Under the pieces are notes generated by a model. That model saw only the letters and a program-made list of their open reading frames with translations, searched no databases and had not been told where the DNA came from. A stretch of 20,633 nt of DNA, taken from IMG/VR virus record IMGVR_UViG_3300046517_000889, positions 1-20,633 of that record, one strand, 5' to 3'. Made by a program: the position numbers and the translations under genes. The stretch comes from a virus. Position 1 is the stretch's first letter. Each line of letters starts with the position of its first letter. This document shows, in pieces, positions 7,612 through 13,626 of this stretch.

Positions 7612-7635
7612 GGTTGCCCTCTTTCGAGGGCAACC
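7612..7635 (-). promoter_or_regulatory. 10-bp hairpin with GAAA tetraloop covering a ribosome binding site
   Basis: Perfect inverted repeat: plus strand ggttgccctc (612-621), loop tttc, gagggcaacc (626-635). In the transcript the loop reads GAAA closed by C-G, a stable GNRA-type tetraloop. The 3' arm contains GAGGG, the only SD candidate for the DUF115-like gene starting at 7607 (or TTG 7610). The stem begins 11 nt after the stop of the 185-aa head gene. No U-run follows, so it is a poor classical terminator. Lowering translation, protecting an mRNA 3' end, or processing between capsid and transferase genes are all possible. Confidence 0.75.
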
Positions 7636-7646
7636 GAAGGTGCTCA

Positions 7647-8204
7647 TTACTCAAGTTCGATGTAGGCTTTGCCAGTCGTGTTGGTCGTCGAGTGCGTCGA
7701 AGCCGCGAAGCCGATGTTGCGCTGGAGCATCGCGCGGATCTCCGCGCCGCTGACCTTCGTGGTCGCCGCGATCTTGATGACGCGAGCCTTCATGTTGGCC
7801 GTAGTCGAGGGGTCCGAGAAGAGGTAGAGGCCCTTCGCCCAAGACATGCCAGTTCCGGCCTGCTTCTTGAGGTTGGACTGATACCCCTTGGTCTTCACCC
7901 AAGCATACGTCGCGTCGGTGACAACCGACTGATACACGCCCATCGCCAGACCGGACGCGCCGGAGCCGATGGCGCCCGTGACCTTCCACGGGAGCGCAAT
8001 CGTCACCCCGCGGTACGCCAGCCCGCCCGCCACAGTGGCGACCGAGTTGGCCGAGTGCAGGATGTAGCGATAGACTTCAACACCGAGAGAGAGCGTGGTT
8101 TCCTCCATGCGCATCGTGCCAAGCGGATACTGCTGTGCAGCGTTTCCGAGGCTGGTCACGTCTTCGCCGAAGGTAATCGCATGAGCGATTCTGCCGCGAG
8201 CCAT
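7647..8204 (-). CDS. probable head structural protein (decoration-like position)
   Basis: 185 aa; strong SD AAGGAG 7 nt before ATG, in keeping with high expression. It directly follows the major capsid gene. Composition is that of a virion structural protein: few charged clusters, many Ala/Gly/Ser/Thr, predicted beta and short helices (EVYRYILHSANSVATVAGGLAYRGV, AIGSGASGLAMGVYQSVV), ending in a Ser/Thr-rich tail (ASTHSTTNTTGKAYIELE). No catalytic motif. Position suggests a capsid decoration or minor head protein, but I do not recognise the fold. The Ser/Thr-rich tail makes it one candidate acceptor if the downstream transferase-like proteins glycosylate the particle (speculative). Confidence 0.85.
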   Translation of the reverse strand: MARGRIAHAITFGEDVTSLGNAAQQYPLGTMRMEETTLSLGVEVYRYILHSANSVATVAGGLAYRGVTIALPWKVTGAIGSGASGLAMGVYQSVVTDATYAWVKTKGYQSNLKKQAGTGMSWAKGLYLFSDPSTTANMKARVIKIAATTKVSGAEIRAMLQRNIGFAASTHSTTNTTGKAYIELE

Positions 8205-8222
8205 TGTCTTTCTCCTTGCTTA

Positions 8223-8250
8223 TAGCCGTGCGAATTGCGACGGCGGGCTA
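8223..8250 (-). other. inverted repeat after the major capsid gene
   Basis: The 49-nt gap between the major capsid gene and the next gene contains gccgt (225-229) / acggc (240-244) and an alternative outer pair tagcc (223-227) / ggcta (246-250). The stem is short and no U-tract follows, so I do not call it a terminator. It may slightly tune read-through or mRNA stability behind the capsid gene. Confidence 0.35.
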
Positions 8251-8253
8251 AAG

Positions 8254-9201
8254 TTAGGGCTTGAGAACGCTCATGCCCGAGAACATGCGACGGTTCCGGA
8301 ACAGGAAGTTGCACGTCGCGCCGAGACGCCAAATGCGAATCGCCTGATTCGCGGGGGGCGGGATCTTCTCCACGGTGAAGTTGTCGTCCTTGTGGACATA
8401 CATGTTCATGTGGCGGGAGTTCAGATAGAACAGCCACGAGTCAGCCGTGCCCGCGCCCGTGCCGGGGCAGTGCGAGTCATGGAAGATCGGGATGTCGTTG
8501 AACAGGATGAACTTGAAGCCGCCAGCCGCCGTCTGCTCGCCACCGAACCGCTGATTGGCCTGAAGCAGGGACCAGACCTTCCGGTACACGGGCTTGGTCG
8601 TCACCATGATGTCAGGCGAATCGGAGCCGATGGTCGCGTCGAGGTAGTTCTGTTCGATCTGAGACAGAGAAATCGCCGACGTCGCCGTATCGGTATCCGA
8701 AATCCAGTTCGAGAAATCCGTGGGAGAGATGCTGTGATGCGTGGTCGAAACCGAGATCAGGTTACGCATGCCCGTGACGCCAGTGGCGCTGTCGCCGTTG
8801 GTCGAGAACAGGTCCGTCGAGATCAGGTCGGCCATCTTCAGGTGGGCGTTCTTCGTCTTGGTCTGGATCAGGTCAACAACCGCCTCGTCGCCGCTATTGC
8901 GCAGAATGTCATGCTTGGTGATGACGACGTGGACGTAGTAGAGCTTCCAGTTGGCGACAGCCGCCGTGTCAGTGTCAGTAGGCTGAGTGGACAGGATGTC
9001 AGCGCCCTGATAGGAACCGCCAGCTTCGAGCTTCTTGTACGTCACAACGCTCTGAATCTGGGAACCACCGGACGCCGTAATCTGCCCCGTCTCACGAAGG
9101 TGATAGAAGAGAGAGGCGGAATCGTAGATGTTATCTTCCGCGCCACTCTCAAGCAGGTTCAGCGTGGTCGCTTCAACCTGCGTCGAAAACGGGAGGGACA
9201 T
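8254..9201 (-). CDS. major capsid protein (HK97-like fold inferred)
   Basis: 315 aa; ATG preceded by GAGG at 8 nt, 4 nt after the scaffold stop. Hallmarks are the slot right after the scaffold and an N-terminal arm followed by a helix (ESGAEDNIYDSASLFYHLRE). A spine-helix region follows (DEAVVDLIQTKTKNAHLKMADLISTDLF), then a central beta/alpha domain with TTKPVYRKVWSLLQANQRFGG. The C-terminal beta domain contains the FNDIPIFHDSHCP segment and ends IRIWRLGATCNFLFRNRRMFSGM. These are common in capsid proteins of small podo- and siphoviruses. No protease gene is adjacent, so assembly may use scaffold exit without cleavage as in P22, though a protease outside the window cannot be excluded. It forms the icosahedral shell. 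Confidence 0.88.
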   Translation of the reverse strand: MSLPFSTQVEATTLNLLESGAEDNIYDSASLFYHLRETGQITASGGSQIQSVVTYKKLEAGGSYQGADILSTQPTDTDTAAVANWKLYYVHVVITKHDILRNSGDEAVVDLIQTKTKNAHLKMADLISTDLFSTNGDSATGVTGMRNLISVSTTHHSISPTDFSNWISDTDTATSAISLSQIEQNYLDATIGSDSPDIMVTTKPVYRKVWSLLQANQRFGGEQTAAGGFKFILFNDIPIFHDSHCPGTGAGTADSWLFYLNSRHMNMYVHKDDNFTVEKIPPPANQAIRIWRLGATCNFLFRNRRMFSGMSVLKP

Positions 9202-9205
9202 TTAA

Positions 9206-10015
9206 TTAACCTCGTTTGTTCGCAGCGAATACCTTTCCGGCATACGCGCGTTCCTGAGCGGGGGTGAGCTTGCCTTTAGGCCGTTCGTTACTCGTCGCCC
9301 GAGCCGAAGATGAAGCCGCCTGAGATCCCATCAGTCGGGAACCCTGTCCCTTGCGGATCTCGTCTTCCTTCGCCTGCTGCCCGGCCGCATGAGCCATTGA
9401 GAGTCTCTGAGGTAGGACGGTACTGTTGTACGAGAGTTCGATCATCTGTTGAGGAGTGAGATTCGCGCGCTGGAGCCATTCGGCGTTAGCGCCGATGTAC
9501 TCAGCCATGCTATGCCACTCCTTGTCGTTGATGTCTTTGTGCTTGTCGCGGAACTCATACTGAGCCCGGTCCTGCTCATCGACAAGCCGAGCCTGTCGAA
9601 GCTCTTGGACTTCGGACTTCAGAGAATGCATCTGCTGAAGCACTTCCGGGTGCGCCTGAGCCGTGTCCTTCACCGCCTGTTGCGGGGACTGTCCAGCACG
9701 AATACGCTGGAGCACTTCCTGCTGCAACCTCGGGTCGCTTTTGACGACATCGAACACTGCCCTGAGCCCGGCATTCTCGCGCTGTAGGTTGGACCGCTCC
9801 TGACTGACGCGGGTGAACTCACCCTGCCATCTCTGAGCGCCCTTGTACAGCTCGTCTTCTCCCTTGTACGTGGTATCGCCAAGGCGATACTCACGGGGAG
9901 TCGCACCGCCGCCTGTGTTGCTTGGAGCTGCCGTCTGTCCGGCCTCTGTCACTCCGGCCTGCGGGTTCGCCGCCTCCGAAGCCGCCTCGCCGCCAGTCGC
10001 CATCTCATCTGCCAT
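9206..10015 (-). CDS. capsid scaffolding protein
   Basis: 269 aa; ATG at 10015, AAAGG about 9 nt upstream. The acidic, Ala/Gly-rich N-terminus (about 1-40) is followed by YRLGDTTYKGEDELYKGAQRWQ, then a long charged and Gln-rich helical/coiled-coil middle (about 60-150, e.g. SQERSNLQRENAGLRAVF, HSLKSEVQELRQARLVDEQDRAQ). The C-terminus is basic (SNERPKGKLTPAQERAYAGKVFAANKRG), as expected for binding coat protein. Its position directly upstream of the major capsid gene is the standard scaffold slot. It would direct procapsid size and then leave or be degraded. No protease motif is fused to it. Confidence 0.85.
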   Translation of the reverse strand: MADEMATGGEAASEAANPQAGVTEAGQTAAPSNTGGGATPREYRLGDTTYKGEDELYKGAQRWQGEFTRVSQERSNLQRENAGLRAVFDVVKSDPRLQQEVLQRIRAGQSPQQAVKDTAQAHPEVLQQMHSLKSEVQELRQARLVDEQDRAQYEFRDKHKDINDKEWHSMAEYIGANAEWLQRANLTPQQMIELSYNSTVLPQRLSMAHAAGQQAKEDEIRKGQGSRLMGSQAASSSARATSNERPKGKLTPAQERAYAGKVFAANKRG

Positions 10016-10049
10016 GTGAACTGACCTTTCCGGCTTTCCGCCGCTTTGC

Positions 10050-10077
10050 TTCTCCGATCTTCAAGGGCGTCGGAGAA
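10050..10077 (-). other. 8-bp hairpin between small gene and scaffold
   Basis: Perfect inverted repeat ttctccga (10050-10057) / tcggagaa (10070-10077) with a 12-nt loop, in the 68-nt gap upstream of the scaffold gene. It lies 7 nt past the preceding stop codon and is not followed by a U-run. It may act as an RNA processing or stability element; no direct evidence. Confidence 0.45.
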
Positions 10078-10083
10078 CTACCC

Positions 10084-10401
10084 TTACTTCTTTTCGTGTC
10101 GCTCTGTGTTGGTCTTGCCCTTGGCGTGCTTCGCCTTACCGTGGGCAATCGCCTTACCGAGGGCCGCCTTGCTCTTGCCATGCGCGAGCTTATGGGCGCT
10201 ACTTAGCATCCCAAGGCCGCCGTCTTCTGAGACATCGGCTACTACAGCCCCCGCGTCATCGTTACCATCTGGGGCAACCATGGCGCCGCCACTTTGGTCC
10301 TGCACCGCCTGCGCGGCGCCCGGCTGGTCCGTGCGATCAGCGAAATTCGCCATCGAGCCCGGCGACTTCATACGCTGCGCAAGCATTTCTGCAATATTCA
10401 T
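10084..10401 (-). CDS. small protein with Lys/His/Ala-rich histone-like tail
   Basis: 105 aa; ATG in an ATGA overlap with the upstream gene, GGAGG 9 nt before. Residues 1-20 form a short helix (MNIAEMLAQRMKS). Residues 25-65 are acidic/Ala-rich and probably disordered. Residues 69-105 are strongly basic with an imperfect repeat AHGKSKAALGK / AHGKAKHAKGK, similar in style to histone-H1-like nucleic-acid-binding tails. Located between portal and scaffold genes. It could be a DNA-condensing internal head protein or an assembly factor; family unknown. Confidence 0.8.
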   Translation of the reverse strand: MNIAEMLAQRMKSPGSMANFADRTDQPGAAQAVQDQSGGAMVAPDGNDDAGAVVADVSEDGGLGMLSSAHKLAHGKSKAALGKAIAHGKAKHAKGKTNTERHEKK

Positions 10402-10592
10402 TTCACTTCGCCTCCAAGTGCGCCGCCACGCTTGAACGGGAGCGCTTCGCCTCTGATTGGCTTCTGGTCCTGCTGGTGCATGAGATTCTCAAGATCAGGC
10501 TTTGCATCTCGGAGTAGCCTGAAGACGCTCTTGCCCATCGGGGCGCCACGCATACCGCGCACGCCAACCAGATACTTGCCTCTGTCTTCCAT
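10398..10592 (-). CDS. small basic protein, unknown
   Basis: 64 aa; ATG abuts the upstream stop (TAA ATG) with GGAAGG a few nt before. It is basic and Gly/Arg-rich at both ends (MEDRGKYLVGVRGMRGAPMG; PFKRGGALGGEVK) with a short helix in the middle (FRLLRDAKPDLENLMHQQD). It overlaps the next gene by ATGA. It shows no known domain and is one of four short genes lying between portal and scaffold. Confidence 0.75.
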   Translation of the reverse strand: MEDRGKYLVGVRGMRGAPMGKSVFRLLRDAKPDLENLMHQQDQKPIRGEALPFKRGGALGGEVK

Positions 10593-10829
10593 TTACCTTC
10601 CGGTCAGGCCCGGCTGCCCCGGGTTCTTGAGCCCCGGCGATCCCTTGGTCTGGTAGTTCACGACTGCATCGCCCGCATTCGACGTGGCCGCGCCACCCAT
10701 CGGGGGCGGGGTATCAGTCGGTCCGGCCGACGCCGTGGGTGCGGCGTTACTCGCACCAATCGGCGGGGCGCCGTTCATCTTATGAAAGAGGTTCTCGGCG
10801 CCTCTGACAAAATGCTTGAACCAGCTCAT
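10593..10829 (-). CDS. small Pro/Gly/Ala-rich protein with amphipathic N-terminus
   Basis: 78 aa; ATG 3 nt after the previous stop, SD weak. The N-terminus is an amphipathic aromatic helix (MSWFKHFVRGAENLFHKM), after which the protein is Gly/Pro/Ala/Thr-rich and likely disordered. No family recognised. Support is tight packing between genes, high GC third positions and lack of a competing frame. Confidence 0.7.
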   Translation of the reverse strand: MSWFKHFVRGAENLFHKMNGAPPIGASNAAPTASAGPTDTPPPMGGAATSNAGDAVVNYQTKGSPGLKNPGQPGLTGR

Positions 10830-10832
10830 GTC

Positions 10833-11039
10833 TTAGTCCAGTACCGCGGGGCGGTTGTGCGTCACCTTCATGCCAGAAGGCATTCCCTTTGACCCGAACT
10901 CGACGGGAGACTTGATCGAGCCAGACTTGCTCGACTTGCGGAAATCCGTGCCGGGCTTCTTACCCTGCCCGATGCCCTTGTCCCCATACTCGATGGGAGA
11001 GCTGATCTTGCCGCCGCTGGACGACTTACGGAACGCCAT
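10833..11039 (-). CDS. small protein made of two tandem repeats
   Basis: 68 aa; excellent SD (AGGAGG, 5 nt before ATG). Residues 3-26 and 33-56 are clear copies of one unit: FRKSSSGGKISSPIEYGDKG and FRKSSKSGSIKSPVEFGSKG. Each unit is rich in Ser, Lys and Gly with a central SPIEYG/SPVEFG core. It sits 12 nt downstream of the portal stop. The strong SD suggests substantial expression, perhaps as a minor head component. No known domain. Confidence 0.8.
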   Translation of the reverse strand: MAFRKSSSGGKISSPIEYGDKGIGQGKKPGTDFRKSSKSGSIKSPVEFGSKGMPSGMKVTHNRPAVLD

Positions 11040-11051
11040 GGTTTCCTCCTA

Positions 11052-12953
11052 TTACCGGGGGCCAGCCCCGAGTTTATTGTGCATACCCATCAACTGTGCC
11101 ATTTGTTCTGGTGAAGGGCGCTGGCCGGGCTGGTTCGCCTGCCCCTGCTGTTGCGGGGGAGGCTGCCCGGGCTGAGCGCCCTGCTGCGCCTGAGCCTGCT
11201 GCTGTTGCGCCTGTTCCATCTCCTGAGCGATCTGCTGCCACTTATCCCAGCCAGAGGCGCGGAGCAGTTCCCGCATTGGGAGGGCGCCGCGGTCGAACAG
11301 AGTGATCGCCTGCTGGAACTTCGCCGCCTTGGACACCGGGAGCGTCGATCCGGCGCCGATCCGGACGTCGAACTCGGCATCTTCCGGAATGACGTTGGAC
11401 TGCGCATCGAACGTGGGCTGCATACCAGCCATTTGCCCGTCCTCGCCCATGTACGGCTCAGCGCCGGACGGCTTGTTGACGGCGAAGAACTGGTTCGCGT
11501 CCTGCCCAACGATACGGAACACGCGCATTGCCGTGTAGTGCTTTTGAATGTAGTGAATCATGATCTTGCCCGTGCGCCGCAGCGACGCCTCCATCAGGCG
11601 GATCTTCGGCCTCATTCTGGCGGCAGCTGCGTCGGCCAGCTGCTCCAGAGCAACGCCAGCATCTACGCCGGGCGGGTGAACGCCCTGCATCACTTCGACG
11701 TTGCCAAGGATGCTATTCATGTCCTGCTTGTCGCGGTCCTGCACTTGGAACAGGCCGCCGAGATCCATCTGCGGCAGCATCCACGCAACAGACTGCGGGC
11801 CGCCTTCGGCCGGGATCGCCTTGCCGGGCTCGACTTCAAGATTCTCAAGGTCGTTTCCGGCGCCCGGGTCATACACGATCAGCGGGCTGGCGCAGTAACG
11901 TAGGATGTCAAGGATCATGCCGCGACGCTTATTGATCTCGTACTGGAGGTTCTCCACGAGTCCGACTTCGCCGGACGCCCAGATAGACCAAGGCAGCTTG
12001 TAGTCTGCGAAGTGGACGAACGGAGCCATCGAAAAGTCAGTCTCCTCCTCCGGCTCAAGCACGAGATCGGGAGTCACGACAGACTTCTTCCAGCGCAGCG
12101 ACTTCTTGTCGAGTGCCCACCGCTCCATCACAGTCACGGTGTTCTTCTTGTGAGGCGAGTCCTTAGTCTGGAAGGGCGTGCGATATTCCCACACGTCGCT
12201 GTTGCTAGTCGTCGGGATGTTGTATGACGAACGCACGCCGCCCGGGCGCTGGCCAACCTGCGGCCTATCGACAGTGATCGACGGGTCCTTGATCTTCTCC
12301 AGAACTTGATCGGCCTTATCGGGCCACAGCATCGCCACGCGCCGGAGGGACATCTGCTCGACGTGCACGATGATATCGGCGTCGTCGATTGAGGTTGCCT
12401 CGGGATTGAAGAACATGCACAGCGGATCGACGTTCACGATAGAGATGTCGCCAGTACCTTTGCCCTTGCTGGGGTCCCACAGGATCTTCCAAAACCCATT
12501 GCCAAAGATCAGCGTGTTGAGCATGGTGCCGGGGAGCTTGACGTCGCAGTCATTCTCCTCCCACAGCCATTCCACGATAGCCTGAATCACGGTCGCAATG
12601 ATCTCGTGCTCCGGCTGCCGAGGGATGACCGCGATCTGCGGGCGGTTGTCTGTAATGACCGCCAGCAGCGAGTTGACGGCAGCCGTAATCAGCGAGATCG
12701 TCGGCGTGCTCTGCCACTCCTTCTGCATCCCGCTCCAGTGCTGCGCCATGTATAGCATCGCGTACCGCTTCCAGTCCGCAGGATTGACCTGAGAGTGCTT
12801 GTACGCCTTCTGGTCCTCGAATTCCTTCCACACGAACGACAGGAACTCGTCGTCGTTCATCTTCCCGTCATCGCCCTCGTCGCCACCGCTGCCGGGAGGC
12901 TTCGACGCGCCCTTGTCGCCCATCGTGGTCGGGCTGGTATTCGTTTCGGGCAT
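11052..12953 (-). CDS. portal protein (P22-like)
   Basis: 633 aa; ATG at 12953 in a TAATG junction. The N-terminal 30 residues are disordered. Recognisable portal features follow: a helical start with YAMLYMAQHWSGMQ, then NSLLAVITDNRPQIAVIPRQPE (the DNRP segment common in portals). A wing/stem region contains DPLCMFFNPEATSIDDADIIVHV. The long helical barrel includes NKRRGMILDILRYCASPLIV and ALEQLADAAAARMRPKIRLMEASLRRTGKIMI. The C-terminal tail (about 560-633) is Gln/Pro-rich (QQQQAQAQQGAQPGQPPPQQQ). Twelve copies normally form the ring through which DNA is packaged and ejected. It lies upstream of scaffold and capsid as usual, though four small genes intervene. Confidence 0.9.
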   Translation of the reverse strand: MPETNTSPTTMGDKGASKPPGSGGDEGDDGKMNDDEFLSFVWKEFEDQKAYKHSQVNPADWKRYAMLYMAQHWSGMQKEWQSTPTISLITAAVNSLLAVITDNRPQIAVIPRQPEHEIIATVIQAIVEWLWEENDCDVKLPGTMLNTLIFGNGFWKILWDPSKGKGTGDISIVNVDPLCMFFNPEATSIDDADIIVHVEQMSLRRVAMLWPDKADQVLEKIKDPSITVDRPQVGQRPGGVRSSYNIPTTSNSDVWEYRTPFQTKDSPHKKNTVTVMERWALDKKSLRWKKSVVTPDLVLEPEEETDFSMAPFVHFADYKLPWSIWASGEVGLVENLQYEINKRRGMILDILRYCASPLIVYDPGAGNDLENLEVEPGKAIPAEGGPQSVAWMLPQMDLGGLFQVQDRDKQDMNSILGNVEVMQGVHPPGVDAGVALEQLADAAAARMRPKIRLMEASLRRTGKIMIHYIQKHYTAMRVFRIVGQDANQFFAVNKPSGAEPYMGEDGQMAGMQPTFDAQSNVIPEDAEFDVRIGAGSTLPVSKAAKFQQAITLFDRGALPMRELLRASGWDKWQQIAQEMEQAQQQQAQAQQGAQPGQPPPQQQGQANQPGQRPSPEQMAQLMGMHNKLGAGPR

Positions 12954-13330
12954 TACCGCATACGCCTTTCAGGATTGAGGCCGCGACAGTCTGTGATCTT
13001 TTCTTTCGGGAACGGGTCGCACGACGAGACGTCTGGCGCGCCGAGGCGCGACATGTCGCTATCGCTACGCGCGTCATACCGTTCGCCACGCTTGTAGCCG
13101 GGCATGAGGTGCGGATAGCGCCGCGCGACGTCGCGGAACGCAGCGTCGATGTCCTTGGTCGTCTTCAGCTTGGAAGCCTTCTTCGATCCAAAGACAAACC
13201 GGAAGATGTCTTTTGTCTTCTGGTTGATCGCGGCGTTCCGGACGTGCGACGTCAGGAGCCCAGTAGAGAGCCCCAAGGTCGCGCGCCCGCCACACTCCAC
13301 GCACTTGACCCACTTCGGGATGTGCGCCAT
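12953..13330 (-). CDS. small zinc-ribbon-like protein upstream of portal
   Basis: 125 aa from ATG at 13330. The N-terminus has KCVECGG (CxxC at about 9-12) and two further Cys lie near the C-terminus (SSCDPF, TDCRG), a possible but incomplete metal site. The middle is helical and basic (KTTKDIDAAFRDVARRYPHLMPGYKRGERY). No SD precedes the ATG, and the frame stays open upstream for about 20 codons back to a TGA without an ATG, GTG or TTG, so the true start could differ (an ATT near 13387 is possible). It joins the portal gene by TAATG. Function unknown. Confidence 0.78.
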   Translation of the reverse strand: MAHIPKWVKCVECGGRATLGLSTGLLTSHVRNAAINQKTKDIFRFVFGSKKASKLKTTKDIDAAFRDVARRYPHLMPGYKRGERYDARSDSDMSRLGAPDVSSCDPFPKEKITDCRGLNPERRMR

Positions 13331-13385
13331 GGAGGCGATACGTTCGGTGACGTGCTTGCCGTGGTAGAAGCTGTAGAGAGGAATT

Positions 13386-13586
13386 CTACTTCTTCGTTTC
13401 CTCGGACCCGTGTTCTTTCAAGTCAGCGACCGGAACGTTGTTACAGACAATCGCCTCTCCGTGCGCCGCCATCGGCGCAACTGCGACCATCGTTCTCCCG
13501 CACGTCCCGACATAGATTGCATGGGCAATGTGCTGCGCCCCATTATGCAACACAACCGACCCTACCTTCACCTTGTGTGCTTCCAT
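13386..13586 (-). CDS. small beta-rich protein, first gene after the late promoter
   Basis: 66 aa: MEAHKVKVGSVVLHNGAQHI..., strand-rich with two Cys (GTCGRT, IVCNN) and a charged C-terminus (DLKEHGSEETKK). No SD is visible. The ATG lies 8 nt after a TTGACA-N17-TACACT promoter-like sequence, so transcription would start at or within a few nt of the start codon, giving a leaderless or near-leaderless message. No family recognised. Confidence 0.72.
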   Translation of the reverse strand: MEAHKVKVGSVVLHNGAQHIAHAIYVGTCGRTMVAVAPMAAHGEAIVCNNVPVADLKEHGSEETKK

Positions 13587-13592
13587 CCGTAG

Positions 13593-13623
13593 TTAGTGTA
13601 TAACCTACACTAAGTCCTGTCAA
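13593..13623 (-). promoter_or_regulatory. sigma70-type promoter overlapping an inverted repeat (candidate operator)
   Basis: On the minus strand: -35 TTGACA (13623-13618, consensus), 17-nt spacer, -10 TACACT (13600-13595). A perfect 8-bp inverted repeat, ttagtgta (13593-13600) / tacactaa (13606-13613), covers the -10 box and part of the spacer, so a dimeric regulator bound there would block RNA polymerase. The -35 lies 4 nt after the terL stop. The element CTTAGTGT-N6-TACAC recurs at 20473-20455. Likely drives the head and tail genes to the left. Confidence 0.7.
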
Positions 13624-13626
13624 GCC

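Noticed and set aside
7612-7635. Rho-independent terminator at the tetraloop hairpin
   Set aside because: No U-run after the stem on the minus strand and the next start codon is 5 nt away; a regulatory or processing role fits better.
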